Positions 1 through 7,913 are shown, counted from the first letter of the stretch. The stretch: DNA of 32,154 nt from an uncultured Alphaproteobacteria bacterium (GCA_913046035.1 CAJWSW010000027.1:1-32154), one strand, 5' to 3'. Program-made: numbers and translations. The notes: generated by a model from the letters alone, not told the origin.

Positions 1-64
1 TACGTCTAGTAGCTGCGATATCGAAATTATAGTGTGTTGCGCAAATCACCGCTTATACGTCAAC

Positions 65-94
65 TTGGATACTTTACTATCTATTAAAGATAAT
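65..94 (+). promoter_or_regulatory. possible promoter for the first MFS gene
   Basis: A TTGGAT box at 65-70 and a GATAAT box at 89-94 are separated by 18 bases. The second box matches five of six bases of the sigma-70 -10 consensus; the first keeps only the TTG of the -35 consensus. The pair lies about 70 bases upstream of the MFS start. Assigned by eye only. Nothing else recognisable lies in positions 1-164. Confidence 0.25.
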
Positions 95-164
95 GAATTT
101 TGGTTATTTCCATGAGTCAGGGAGCTGTTTATTACAGCGGCTCGAATGACAAGAAGACCTTTCT

Positions 165-1349
165 GTGTATGCATTAATATTTACCGTCTTTGTCGACACG
201 GTAGGATTTGGCATCGTTTTGCCTCTTCTTCCCCTTTATGCGCAGAAGTTTGGTGCGTCGCCCGAACTGGTAACGCTGGTTGCCGTTAGCTTTACGCTGG
301 GCCAGGCTTTATTCGGTCCGTTTTGGGGGTGGTTAAGTGACCGCGTAGGTCGAAAGCCAGTGCTTTTGATTACCATAACAGGGACACTCGGCGCATATTT
401 ACTGTTGGCGTTTTCATCGTCGCTCATAATGTTGTTTCTGGTTCGATTTTTAGGGGGCGCGATGGCAGCTAACATGAGTGTTGCGCATGCGTTGGTCGCT
501 GATATTTCTCGTGCTGAGGACCGTACCCGCGATATTGCACGCCTGAGTGGTGCGGCCGGCCTCGGATTTGTAGCCGGACCTGCGATTGGTGGTTTGCTCG
601 CTGGTATCGATGTTGGCGCGTCCGTTTTTTTGCTTCCTTATTTAACCGCCGCTTTATTTTCTGGCATTGCTCTGGTTCTCGCAATTGTTCTTATCCGCGA
701 AACTGTATCTTCAGAACAGAAATCGATGGCACGTCTATCAGGCGGCTTGCGGTCTTGGAGGGTTGCTTTTTCACATGGCCCTACGCGTTTGCTACTATGT
801 CTTATGTTTGCTCCGCCCTTCGTGTTTTCTGGTGTGGAAGTGATAATTGTTTTGTGGTCGGAGAGAGCTTGGGGATGGGGACCGCAGGAGAATGGTTATT
901 TTTACGCCTGGATGGGGGGCTGCCATGTGCTACTTCAATGGTTGTTGATCGGAGTTTTAGCGCGCCGACTGGGAGAACGAACGCTGATTACACTTGGTGC
1001 TGTGTCACTTAGTGCCGGGGTGTTGTTGATGCCTCTATCCACACATCCTGCATTGTTGTACCTCGCGGCATTTCTTATGATCCTTGGCACATCTGGTTGC
1101 ACAGCATCGCTCAGCAGCCTTTTATCCCAATACGCTGATCCAACGAGCCGCGGCGGTGTCTTGGGTCTAGGTCAAGCATTCGCGGGATCTGGGCGAATTG
1201 TTGGCCCAGCACTTGCCGGGGTTGTTTTCGCTTGGATTGGCATAAATTGGCCTTTCTTTTTCGGTGCCTTTGCCATGGTAATCATGGCGCTTGCTAGCCG
1301 ATTAATTGCCGTAAAACGGTCATCGGATATCAACGTTGAGAATCCTTGA
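165..1349 (+). CDS. MFS transporter, TetA/multidrug-efflux type
   Basis: A 394-residue integral membrane protein of the major facilitator superfamily, expected to export a small molecule by proton antiport across the inner membrane; the substrate cannot be read from sequence. The first helix begins almost at the N-terminus, with the family signature DTVGFGIVLPLLPLYAQKFG, followed by the loop 2-3 motif GWLSDRVGRKP near residues 63-73. Length and hydrophobic pattern fit twelve helices. The start used is a GTG at 165, preceded only by a weak AAGAAG at 151-156, with an in-frame stop at 147-149. Family members usually carry a short basic N-terminus (Met-x-Arg-Arg-Pro) before helix 1, and exactly that is encoded one frame away at 146-163, so the N-terminus may be frameshifted (see findings). 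The gene stands alone upstream of rpmB, and the rpmB promoter candidate overlaps its stop codon. Confidence 0.85.
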   Translation: MYALIFTVFVDTVGFGIVLPLLPLYAQKFGASPELVTLVAVSFTLGQALFGPFWGWLSDRVGRKPVLLITITGTLGAYLLLAFSSSLIMLFLVRFLGGAMAANMSVAHALVADISRAEDRTRDIARLSGAAGLGFVAGPAIGGLLAGIDVGASVFLLPYLTAALFSGIALVLAIVLIRETVSSEQKSMARLSGGLRSWRVAFSHGPTRLLLCLMFAPPFVFSGVEVIIVLWSERAWGWGPQENGYFYAWMGGCHVLLQWLLIGVLARRLGERTLITLGAVSLSAGVLLMPLSTHPALLYLAAFLMILGTSGCTASLSSLLSQYADPTSRGGVLGLGQAFAGSGRIVGPALAGVVFAWIGINWPFFFGAFAMVIMALASRLIAVKRSSDINVENP

Positions 1350-1373
1350 CGTAGAGAGCCTTGAAGATTAAAA
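1346..1373 (+). promoter_or_regulatory. possible rpmB promoter
   Basis: TTGACG at 1346-1351 matches five of six -35 consensus bases and overlaps the stop codon (1347-1349) of the upstream MFS gene. Sixteen bases on, TTAAAA (1368-1373) is a poor -10 candidate. It would give rpmB its own transcript with a leader of about 60 bases. Moderate to low confidence. Confidence 0.3.
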
Positions 1374-1440
1374 ACTCCGCTATCTCGTCGGCCTTTTGTC
1401 TGGCATACGAGGGTACAAATATTTTTTTAAGGGCGAAATC

Positions 1441-1728
1441 ATGTCTAGACGATGCGCTATGACTGGAAAGGGTGTGCAAGCTGGTAACAATGTAAGCCAT
1501 GCTCACAATAAAACCCGTCGCCGGTTTCTCCCCAATCTGCAGGATACTTCGCTGCTTTCTGACGCCCTAGGTAAAACGGTGCGACTACGGCTTTCGGTCC
1601 GCGCCATCCGCACGATTGAGCATAAGGGTGGACTGGATGCGTATCTTCTTGATACTGCAGATGCAAAATTGCCAGAGGAAGCTCTGACGTTGAAGCGAAA
1701 GGTTAAAAAAGCTCTGGCTGCTGCTTAG
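1441..1728 (+). CDS. rpmB: 50S ribosomal protein L28
   Basis: A 95-residue structural protein of the large ribosomal subunit. The N-terminal [20 protein letters not shown] is the standard L28 opening, and the [11 protein letters not shown] segment and the basic C-terminus also fit the family. The frame is open to 1396, but the ATG at 1441 is chosen because it begins the canonical protein and has an AAGGG ribosome-binding site at 1429-1433. In alphaproteobacteria rpmB commonly lies close to cobT; here two extra genes separate them. No convincing terminator follows: only a 5-base ACTCT/AGAGT repeat near 1755-1770. Confidence 0.97.
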   Translation: MSRRCAMTGKGVQAGNNVSHAHNKTRRRFLPNLQDTSLLSDALGKTVRLRLSVRAIRTIEHKGGLDAYLLDTADAKLPEEALTLKRKVKKALAAA

Positions 1729-1800
1729 GCCAAGGTGCAAAGGGGACTATAAAACTCTTAGGTACAGAGTGTTCTTAAAGACCTTTAATTTTCTCGCGAC

Positions 1801-2454
1801 TTATATCACTTCACAAACTTCGTCGAAATCATAGCGGTAGAGGCGTGGTCCCTTGATGCCCTCCAGGTCGCCATAACCGATATTGCAGAGAAAATTTGAT
1901 TTCCAATTCTTGCCCGACAGGAAAGTTTTATCTGTAAGGTCGGCGTTGAAGCCCCCCATTGCGCCCGCATCCAAGCCGACTGCTCTAACTGCCATGATTA
2001 GGTAAGCGCCTTGCAGTGTGCACTGTTGAAAGGCAAATTTTTCAGCGACAGCAGCATCGGTTTTGAAACGTTCTCCCAACTCGGGACGGACGGGATAGTT
2101 CTGGGCGAAGTCATCAAAAAACTCAAGGTCGTAGGCTAATAGTGCTGTAACCGGCGCCGCCATAGTTTTCTCGACATTTGTTGGCATTAGGCAAGGCTTT
2201 AACTTTTCTTTCGCCTCATGTGACCGAATGAAAATCAGCCGTGCTGGTTGTGTGTTGGAACTGGTTGAACAAAATTTCATCATGTCCCAGATTTCGCGGA
2301 GTTGATCGTCTGTGACATCTCTATCCTGCCACCAATTGTGGTTGCGAGCCTCGGCAAACAGTAGATCGATTGAATTAGCATCTAAACGCTGTAGCCGACG
2401 GCGACAATCTGAAATCCGGGCGCGGGCATCGGAAAGAGCTTTATCCTCAGACAT
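1801..2454 (-). CDS. nitroreductase-family oxidoreductase, RutE/HadB (malonic semialdehyde reductase-like)
   Basis: A 217-residue flavin-dependent NAD(P)H oxidoreductase of the nitroreductase superfamily. It resembles E. coli RutE along its length: a LFAEARNHNWWQDRDV start to the conserved core, MKFCSTSSNTQPARLIFIRS (FMN-binding loop, roughly residues 59-78), KTMAAPVTALLAYDLEF, and the C-terminal NFLCNIGYGD. RutE reduces malonic semialdehyde to 3-hydroxypropionate at the end of pyrimidine ring catabolism, but no rut genes are nearby, so the physiological substrate is unknown; HadB/RutE-like proteins also act on quinones and nitro compounds. The N-terminus carries about 25 basic, helical residues beyond the RutE start. 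It is transcribed divergently from the TctC-like gene across a 128-base gap that holds a dyad and a direct repeat. Family assignment firm; exact substrate not. Confidence 0.85.
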   Translation of the reverse strand: MSEDKALSDARARISDCRRRLQRLDANSIDLLFAEARNHNWWQDRDVTDDQLREIWDMMKFCSTSSNTQPARLIFIRSHEAKEKLKPCLMPTNVEKTMAAPVTALLAYDLEFFDDFAQNYPVRPELGERFKTDAAVAEKFAFQQCTLQGAYLIMAVRAVGLDAGAMGGFNADLTDKTFLSGKNWKSNFLCNIGYGDLEGIKGPRLYRYDFDEVCEVI

Positions 2455-2467
2455 TTTCTATCCTCAT

Positions 2468-2516
2468 AAACGAATTTTCTCGAACGTCTTTACTCTACCC
2501 TCCAACAAACGAATTT
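2468..2516. repeat. 10-base direct repeat in divergent promoter region
   Basis: AAACGAATTT occurs at 2468-2477 and again at 2507-2516, 39 bases apart start to start, in the 128-base gap between the divergent nitroreductase and TctC genes. The second copy overlaps the dyad at 2505-2526. It could be a pair of regulator half-sites; chance is possible in AT-rich DNA. Confidence 0.4.
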
Positions 2517-2543
2517 GCACGTTTGTGAAAGTCATGAGATTAT
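2505..2543 (+). promoter_or_regulatory. operator-like dyad overlapping a candidate TctC promoter
   Basis: ACAAACG (2505-2511) and CGTTTGT (2520-2526) form a perfect 7-base inverted repeat around an 8-base spacer, the geometry of a dimeric repressor site. A weak -35 TTGCAC (2515-2520) lies inside the dyad, and GATTAT (2538-2543) follows at 17 bases as a possible -10. A bound protein would therefore block transcription of the solute-binding protein gene. Dyad seen directly; regulatory role inferred. Confidence 0.4.
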
Positions 2544-2582
2544 AAAAGAGGAACAGTAACTTATGAATTAAAGGACAGGGAA

Positions 2583-3623
2583 ATGAAACGTTTCAATCGA
2601 ACTATATTATCTGGTCTTGCAGCCGCTGCTGTTATTGCGGGGGCATCGATCAGTACGTCGGTAGCAGCAAAGAACTTTGCTGGAAAGACGATGAAGATAG
2701 TTATCCCGTACGGCCCAGGTGGCACCTACGATAAATATGGGGTTGTTTTCTCGAACCACCTTGCCAAACACATCCCGGGGAATCCGAATATTATTCTGCA
2801 ACATATGCCTGGTGCAGGCGGCTCCAAGGCGATGAATTGGATCTACAACGTGGCGCCAAAAGATGGTCTTACCATGATTGTTCCTTTGGATAATGGCGTA
2901 ACTAATCAGCTCATGCGCCCAGAAAAGATGCGTTATGACGCCCGTAAATTAAATTGGCTCGGCTCTAGTAATCAAACCAACGTTGTTATGGTTGTGAGAT
3001 CAGATACAGGTATCACAAAGTTATCCGACCTCAAAAACAAGCCACTCATCGGCAGCACGAGTGGAAAAGGGTCCTCCGGTTATATCAATCCGATGCTCAT
3101 TAATGGGTTATTTGGGTATAAAATTAAAATGGTAACCGGATATAAAGGCTCTTCAAAATCGATCTTCGCTATAGAGCAGGGGGAGTCGCAAATGGCTGCC
3201 TTCAACTGGCTCGCGTGGGCGTCGAAAGTTCCACAATGGTTTGAAGGCGAAAAACCGTTTGCACGTGCGATAGCTCAGATCGGGATCTTCCGTGACCCTG
3301 ACCTGCCAAAATCTGTGCCGATGGTTAGTGAACTCGTGACTGATCCGATGGATAAAAAGGCCGTAGGATTTCTCAGCGTCGCAGGATTGCTTGGTAGGGG
3401 TCTTGCACTACCGCCAGGCGTTGACCAAGAAACAATAAATGTTCTTCGCGCTGCTTATGACAAAATGAATGCTGATCCGGCTTTCGCAGCAGAATTAAAA
3501 AAACGTAAACTTCGGCTAATTCCATCTTCCGGAGCTGATATTCAAAAGATAGTGGTAGAGTCTGTTAACAATGCCTCTCCCGATGTTGTGAAACATGCTA
3601 GGAAGCTCATTTTTGGTAGCTAA
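2583..3623 (+). CDS. TctC/Bug-family tripartite tricarboxylate transporter substrate-binding protein
   Basis: A 346-residue periplasmic solute-binding protein of the TctC (Bug) family. Residues 1-29 are a Sec signal peptide: basic MKRFNR, a hydrophobic alanine/isoleucine core, and a likely cut after VAA. The mature protein opens with KTMKIVIPYGPGGTYDKYG, the family's beta-strand and carboxylate-binding loop, followed by HMPGAGGSKAMNWIYN. Members bind carboxylates or related small molecules for TctAB membrane permeases, but no tctA or tctB is in this window, which is common for Bug orphans. The ATG at 2583 has a purine-rich AGGACAGGG just upstream. Transcription probably stops at the hairpin at 3657-3680. 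The ligand cannot be read from sequence. Confidence 0.9.
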   Translation: MKRFNRTILSGLAAAAVIAGASISTSVAAKNFAGKTMKIVIPYGPGGTYDKYGVVFSNHLAKHIPGNPNIILQHMPGAGGSKAMNWIYNVAPKDGLTMIVPLDNGVTNQLMRPEKMRYDARKLNWLGSSNQTNVVMVVRSDTGITKLSDLKNKPLIGSTSGKGSSGYINPMLINGLFGYKIKMVTGYKGSSKSIFAIEQGESQMAAFNWLAWASKVPQWFEGEKPFARAIAQIGIFRDPDLPKSVPMVSELVTDPMDKKAVGFLSVAGLLGRGLALPPGVDQETINVLRAAYDKMNADPAFAAELKKRKLRLIPSSGADIQKIVVESVNNASPDVVKHARKLIFGS

Positions 3624-3656
3624 TTGATAGGCGTTAGCTGAATTAAATCTTGTTAG

Positions 3657-3687
3657 TGGGCCGGGGGAAACCCCGGCCTATTTTTGT
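3657..3687 (+). terminator. Rho-independent terminator of the TctC-like gene
   Basis: GGCCGGGG (3659-3666) pairs perfectly with CCCCGGCC (3671-3678) across a GAAA tetraloop. Two further pairs (3657-3658 with 3679-3680, one a G-U) extend the stem to ten. The run TTTTT at 3681-3685 follows at once. This is a textbook intrinsic terminator 35 bases after the stop codon. Confidence 0.93.
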
Positions 3688-3742
3688 GTTTAGTGTTTAT
3701 GAAAATTCAAAATTAACCGCGTAAAACCCGAAGAAAACTTTT

Positions 3743-3786
3743 CTGCCCCAGGAAAGAGCCTGGAGACTTCACAGAAAGCGGGGCAG
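3743..3786. repeat. nested inverted repeat between convergent genes
   Basis: CTGCCCC (3743-3749) pairs with GGGGCAG (3780-3786). Inside it CAGG (3749-3752) can pair with CCTG (3759-3762) over a 6-base loop. It lies between the TctC terminator and the 3' end of cobT, 61 bases beyond the cobT stop on its transcript. No U-run follows on either strand, so it is not a classical terminator; it may be a cobT 3' UTR stem. The rest of the 223-base gap 3624-3846 shows nothing else. Confidence 0.35.
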
Positions 3787-3846
3787 CCAGAAACTTTCAT
3801 TAAGCCCGAATGCCTACTATAAGCAATGTAACTCTAATAAGCAGTG

Positions 3847-5718
3847 TTACGCTGCACGATCGCGCCTCTTCGTGCGAGCACCGGCGGGACCGGTACCGTC
3901 GTCGAATAGCTCGGCTAGGCGATCCATCATTGTGCCGCCTAATTGCTCGGCATCCATAATAGTGACTGCGCGGCTATAATAACGTGTTACGTCGTGCCCA
4001 ATGCCTATAGCGGTAAGTTCGACGTCGTGCCGCATTTCGAGTGTATTGATAACGTCGCGCAAATGCCGCTCCAGATAATTACCAGGATTCACTGACAAGG
4101 TTGAATCGTCTACCGGTGCTCCGTCAGAGATCACCATCAGGATTTTACGCTGTTCCGGCCGATTGACCATACGGCTGTGGGCCCACAGGAGCGCCTCGCC
4201 GTCAATGTTCTCCTTCAGTAGTCCCTCACGAAGCATGAGGCCTAGAGATTTTCGGGCACGACGCCATGGAGCATCAGCGGGCTTGTAAACGATGTGCCGA
4301 AGATCGTTAAGTCGCCCCGGATTAGCGGGTTTGCCATCAGCTAGCCAGCGTTCACGGGCTTGACCTCCCTTCCAGGCGCGGGTTGTAAAGCCCAAAATTT
4401 CAACCTTAACGCCGCAACGTTCTAGCGTTCGGGCTAGGATATCTGCGCTCATCGCTGCAACCGTAATTGGCCTTCCGCGCATTGATCCAGAATTATCGAT
4501 CAGCAAGGTAACAATCGTATCTCGAAATTCTGTCTCTTTTTCTATCTTATAAGACAGCGGATGCATCGGGTTGGTAACCACCCGCGATAGCCGACCCGCA
4601 TCAAGGAGGCCCTCTTCCAAATCAAATTCCCAAGAACGCGATTGTTGGGCTAGTAAGCGCCGTTGGAGCCGATTAGCAAGCCGACCAATTATCCCTTGTA
4701 GGTTTGCAAGCTGTTGGTCAAGGTGATGTCGCAGGCGGTTTAGCTCGTCTGGATCGCAAAGGTCTTCTGCTTCAATAATTTCGTCAAATTCTATGTTGTA
4801 AGGCTCATACAAAGGCTCCCTGCCGCGACCAGGGCTGCCATCTTGGCGCTGTTGGTGCTGTGATTGCTCACCATCTTCATCACCAGTACCTGGCATCATT
4901 TCGTCCTGGCCTTGTTCAGACATGGCTTCATCCCCTTCTTCGACATCCATGTCCTCCATCTCAGAGGATTCATCGCCAGACATTTCTGCAGATACGCCTT
5001 CCATATCTGCATCCTCTGCATCTGCGTCCTCAGCGTCCTGTTCTTCCGATTCTTCTCCTTGTTCTCCTTCTTGTTGTTCGGTGGCTTCCGATTCTTCGTC
5101 AATAAGTTCTAGTTCGACTAGAAGGTCGGTAAGCGCCTCCGCGTATGCTTCTTGATCATCTATGCGTTCAGCAAGTGCATCAAAATCGGTATCAATCTTG
5201 TCATTGACCCATTCGCGCCACAAGCTAACAAGCTGTTCGCCTCCTTCGGGAAGTTTCTCGCCAGTGAGTTTTTCACGCACCATTAAGCCAATCGCTTCTG
5301 ATAGCGGCGCATCCTCCCGCACATTGACCCGTGTGTAACCAAAAGAGTCGCACTTTTCTTCAAGTGAAGCCCGAAGATTATTTGCAACCCCCGCCATCAT
5401 TCGGCTACCGAGTGCTTCGCATCGGACCCGTTCAAGAGACTCAAATACAGCTCGGGCGTTCTCGCCCTGTGGAGCGCGTGTTGAATGCACCCCTTCGTCA
5501 TGAAACCGGAGGCGAAGCGCCATTGCATCTGCCTCGCCACGTAAGGCCGCCATCTCTTTGTCCGAAAAATCTCGAGAGGGGATGGGAAGTCGCGCTTGAT
5601 TGTCGACCAGACGCGCTTCGGAGCCATAAACCAACGTTATATCCTCTCGCTCCGCAATGGCGCGCATGGCAGCTGCCGTCACGCGGCGGAACTCCTCTGC
5701 TGGCTGTTCGTCGCTCAT
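3847..5718 (-). CDS. cobT: cobaltochelatase subunit CobT
   Basis: A 623-residue cytoplasmic protein close to the usual CobT length of about 630. With CobS it forms the AAA+ chaperone-like part of the ATP-dependent CobNST chelatase, which inserts cobalt into hydrogenobyrinic acid a,c-diamide in aerobic B12 synthesis. The N-terminal helical domain is followed by a very acidic Glu/Asp/Gln linker at about residues 205-300. A C-terminal von Willebrand A domain carries the MIDAS motif DNSGSMRG starting at Asp408, and a conserved [11 protein letters not shown] further on. The ATG at 5716-5718 lies 7 bases downstream of the cobS stop, so the two are cotranscribed, cobS first. cobN is not in the window, as is usual in alphaproteobacteria where cobST sit away from the cob cluster. 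Confidence 0.96.
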   Translation of the reverse strand: MSDEQPAEEFRRVTAAAMRAIAEREDITLVYGSEARLVDNQARLPIPSRDFSDKEMAALRGEADAMALRLRFHDEGVHSTRAPQGENARAVFESLERVRCEALGSRMMAGVANNLRASLEEKCDSFGYTRVNVREDAPLSEAIGLMVREKLTGEKLPEGGEQLVSLWREWVNDKIDTDFDALAERIDDQEAYAEALTDLLVELELIDEESEATEQQEGEQGEESEEQDAEDADAEDADMEGVSAEMSGDESSEMEDMDVEEGDEAMSEQGQDEMMPGTGDEDGEQSQHQQRQDGSPGRGREPLYEPYNIEFDEIIEAEDLCDPDELNRLRHHLDQQLANLQGIIGRLANRLQRRLLAQQSRSWEFDLEEGLLDAGRLSRVVTNPMHPLSYKIEKETEFRDTIVTLLIDNSGSMRGRPITVAAMSADILARTLERCGVKVEILGFTTRAWKGGQARERWLADGKPANPGRLNDLRHIVYKPADAPWRRARKSLGLMLREGLLKENIDGEALLWAHSRMVNRPEQRKILMVISDGAPVDDSTLSVNPGNYLERHLRDVINTLEMRHDVELTAIGIGHDVTRYYSRAVTIMDAEQLGGTMMDRLAELFDDGTGPAGARTKRRDRAA

Positions 5719-5725
5719 ACCTGGA

Positions 5726-6733
5726 TTAAGCGGCAGTTGGCGTGACGTTCAACTCTGGCAATTCCTCGCCAAAACAGCGTTGGTAATATTCGGCAACTGT
5801 AGTCCGCTCGAGCTCGTCACATTTATTAAGAAATGTCATGCGAAATGCTGTCCCGATATCGCCGAAAATAAGATTATTTTCAGCCCAGGTGATCACTGTT
5901 CGCGGCGACATTACCGTAGAAATGTCACCAGCCATGAACCCGGCGCGTGATAGGTCTGCGACGCGAACCATCGAACTAATGGTCTGTTGGCCTTCTGCGT
6001 CCTTGTCATAATCGGGACATTTAGAGAGTACAATTGCTGTTTCTTCATTGTGCGGAAGGTAGTTAAGCGTGGTGACTAGGTTCCATCGGTCCAGCTGGCC
6101 CTGGTTTATCTGTTGCGTGCCATGGTAAAGACCAGTTGTATCGCCGAGACCAACAGTATTTGCTGTGGCTAGCAGCCGAAACGCTGGATGCGGACGTAAA
6201 ACACGGTTTTGGTCAAGAAGTGTCATTTTGCCGTCGACTTCGAGAACTCGTTGGATAACAAACATCACATCTGGTCTGCCCGCGTCATATTCGTCGAAAA
6301 CTAGCGCAATGGGACTTTGCAGAGCCCAGGGCAGGATACCATCTCGGAATTCGGTGACCTGTTTACCATCTTTAAGGACAATCGCGTCTTTCCCAATCAG
6401 GTCAATACGACTGATATGGCTATCGAGATTGACGCGAATACAGGGCCAATTCAGGCGAGCAGCAACCTGTTCAACGTGGGTCGACTTTCCGGTGCCATGA
6501 TACCCTTGGATGAGCAATCGCCTGTTATGCGCAAAGGCCACCATAATCGCGAGCGTGGTGTCGTGGTCAAAACAATAAGTTTCATCAAGATCCGGCACGT
6601 ATTCGGTCTTTTGCGAAAAGGCCGGCATCTCCATATCAATGTCGAGGTCAAAGGCCTCTTTAGCGGATATTGTAGTATCCGGCATATCAATTTCGCTGAT
6701 CTCAATGATCGCGTTGTGGTCTTTAGAAGCCAT
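5726..6733 (-). CDS. cobS: cobaltochelatase AAA+ ATPase subunit CobS
   Basis: A 335-residue MoxR-type AAA+ ATPase, matching the roughly 330 residues of known CobS. Walker [10 protein letters not shown] is at residues 77-85, Walker B LVFDEYDA at 144-151, sensor-1 LATANT at 188-193, and the QLDRW arginine region at 213-217. Its ring docks with CobT and couples ATP hydrolysis to cobalt insertion by CobN. It is the promoter-proximal partner of cobT (7-base gap) and lies 41 bases downstream of the J-domain gene on the same strand, so the three may share a transcript. No cobalamin riboswitch was recognised upstream. The enzyme implies the aerobic, late-cobalt B12 pathway if cobN is present elsewhere. 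Confidence 0.97.
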   Translation of the reverse strand: MASKDHNAIIEISEIDMPDTTISAKEAFDLDIDMEMPAFSQKTEYVPDLDETYCFDHDTTLAIMVAFAHNRRLLIQGYHGTGKSTHVEQVAARLNWPCIRVNLDSHISRIDLIGKDAIVLKDGKQVTEFRDGILPWALQSPIALVFDEYDAGRPDVMFVIQRVLEVDGKMTLLDQNRVLRPHPAFRLLATANTVGLGDTTGLYHGTQQINQGQLDRWNLVTTLNYLPHNEETAIVLSKCPDYDKDAEGQQTISSMVRVADLSRAGFMAGDISTVMSPRTVITWAENNLIFGDIGTAFRMTFLNKCDELERTTVAEYYQRCFGEELPELNVTPTAA

Positions 6734-6774
6734 TCACCTATGTTCCTCAAACGTAAAAATTTTAACGATCGACA

Positions 6775-7344
6775 TTACTTTAGTCGTTCACTATCCCGTA
6801 AAGTCGTGTAAGCATAATTAACTAATTTTAGCCGGTCTTCTGCCCTTCTGTCGCCCCCGTTGGAATCAGGATGCAGCGTCTTGGCTAGAACTTTGTAGCG
6901 CTGTTTTACATCGGCTCTCGTCACTGGCGCAACTAGCCCTAACACAGAAATTGCTTGACGTTCCTCTGGTGTTAAAGATTGCAGTTGCATGTCTCCGGAG
7001 TAAGTCTCCTGCCTATTTTGGATTTTTTCGTCCATGATGCCAATAGGATCCACAAAATGTTCCGTTTCAACGGCAGTTCGCGTGCCGAGCGGCCATGTTT
7101 TCCTCCTCCAAACGACATCATTACGTAATTCTGCTTCAACCGCGGCATCGTCCATGCCTTCGTAATAGTTCCAAGCTGCATTGTACTCACGCACATGCTC
7201 CAAACAGAACCAATGATATGTGTGAAGTGCATCGCGAGATCGCGGTGCCCGGTGTTCCCCTGCACGATCGCATCCCGGGTGAGCACAGGGTTTAGACTCC
7301 CATTCTGGATGGGTGGTGGGTATTTTGGTATTGGGCGACTTCAT
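6775..7344 (-). CDS. J-domain (DnaJ-like) protein with N-terminal Cys/His motif
   Basis: A 189-residue protein with the J domain at its C-terminus: helix II ends at residue 157, the invariant HPD is at 158-160, and the helix III stretch RLKLVNYAYTTLRD follows. It should stimulate the ATPase of DnaK-family chaperones; the client is unknown. The N-terminal half holds a probable metal site (C20, C25, C47, H50) within CAHPGCDRAGEHRAPRSRD and WFCLEHVREYNAAWNYY, a pattern I recall from the alphaproteobacterial cobS-adjacent family. The frame opens at 7413, but the ATG at 7342-7344 is preferred because it starts a normal family N-terminus; neither start has a good ribosome-binding site. It is divergent from bolA. 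Confidence 0.85.
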   Translation of the reverse strand: MKSPNTKIPTTHPEWESKPCAHPGCDRAGEHRAPRSRDALHTYHWFCLEHVREYNAAWNYYEGMDDAAVEAELRNDVVWRRKTWPLGTRTAVETEHFVDPIGIMDEKIQNRQETYSGDMQLQSLTPEERQAISVLGLVAPVTRADVKQRYKVLAKTLHPDSNGGDRRAEDRLKLVNYAYTTLRDSERLK

Positions 7345-7447
7345 TTCAGACTGATGATAGCAGAGTTTAGCCGTGTGAGCATGCCCCGTTATAAATAGCT
7401 TATAACCTTGCATTTAGTTTTGTAGTTAAATAGATGTCACCGTCAGG

Positions 7448-7708
7448 ATGATAGTTGCACAGAATATAAGAAGTAAATTGACAGAGGCATTTGAGCCTGT
7501 CTCTTTAAGCATCACAGATGAGTCGTCACAACACGCTGGTCATATCGGCGCCCGACCAGAGGGTGAAACCCACTTTCGAGTAGTAATTGTTGCTGGCGCG
7601 TTTGCCGGGAAATCCCGCGTCGATTGTCAACGCATGGTTTATGCGGTTTTAGCCGACGAACTTGCGGGGCCAGTGCATGCGCTGTCGGTATCAGCAAAAG
7701 CTTCGTGA
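7448..7708 (+). CDS. bolA: BolA family transcriptional/iron-sulfur regulator
   Basis: An 86-residue class II KH-fold protein. Conserved segments are DESSQHAGH, THFRVVIVAGAFAGKSRVDCQRMVY and LADELAGPVHALSVSA; BolA proteins pair with monothiol glutaredoxins through a [2Fe-2S] cluster bound by conserved histidine/cysteine residues. It could act in iron-sulfur trafficking or as a DNA-binding stress regulator; the sequence does not decide. The ATG at 7448 directly abuts an AGG, so a canonical ribosome-binding site is lacking. A 5-codon mini-ORF (7434-7451) ends with its TGA overlapping this ATG, which might couple translation. It is divergent from the J-domain gene, an arrangement common in the class. 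Confidence 0.93.
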   Translation: MIVAQNIRSKLTEAFEPVSLSITDESSQHAGHIGARPEGETHFRVVIVAGAFAGKSRVDCQRMVYAVLADELAGPVHALSVSAKAS

Positions 7709-7805
7709 CCAAATCTTGCTATATGTCCGACTTTTTGTTTTTCACAATCAGAGTTCTGGCAGGGGAAGAGGAAAATCATCACACAAAATCGAATAATGTT
7801 GTAAC

Positions 7806-7835
7806 CGAACCAACACCAAAAAGTGTTGCGGTTCG
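7806..7835. repeat. inverted repeat downstream of bolA
   Basis: CGAACC (7806-7811) plus AACAC (7812-7816) pair with GTGTT (7823-7827) plus GGTTCG (7830-7835), leaving a 2-base bulge and a CAAAAA loop: eleven pairs in all. No T-run follows on either strand, so termination is only a guess. It lies in the 205-base gap between the convergent bolA and DUF2889 genes (7709-7913), which otherwise holds only an unconvincing 46-codon ORF. Confidence 0.45.
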
Positions 7836-7913
7836 CGATGGTTTAGCTTTAGTGAAATTGTGAAATCCTATCTTAACGTCCCTCTCTTCAGCGCGTTTAA
7901 AGAACTTCTCAAA

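Noticed and set aside
1755-1770. Terminator after rpmB
   Set aside because: Only a 5-base ACTCT/AGAGT stem without a T-run.
4860-5155. Several overlapping ORFs opposite the acidic part of cobT
   Set aside because: Low-complexity shadows of Glu/Asp-rich codons, with repetitive Ser or Leu/His composition.
6734-6774. Possible cobalamin riboswitch for cobST
   Set aside because: The gap before cobS is only 41 bases and no B12 box was seen there or upstream of the J-domain gene.
7723-7863. 46-codon plus-strand ORF after bolA
   Set aside because: No ribosome-binding site, no recognisable similarity, contains an inverted repeat; probably chance.
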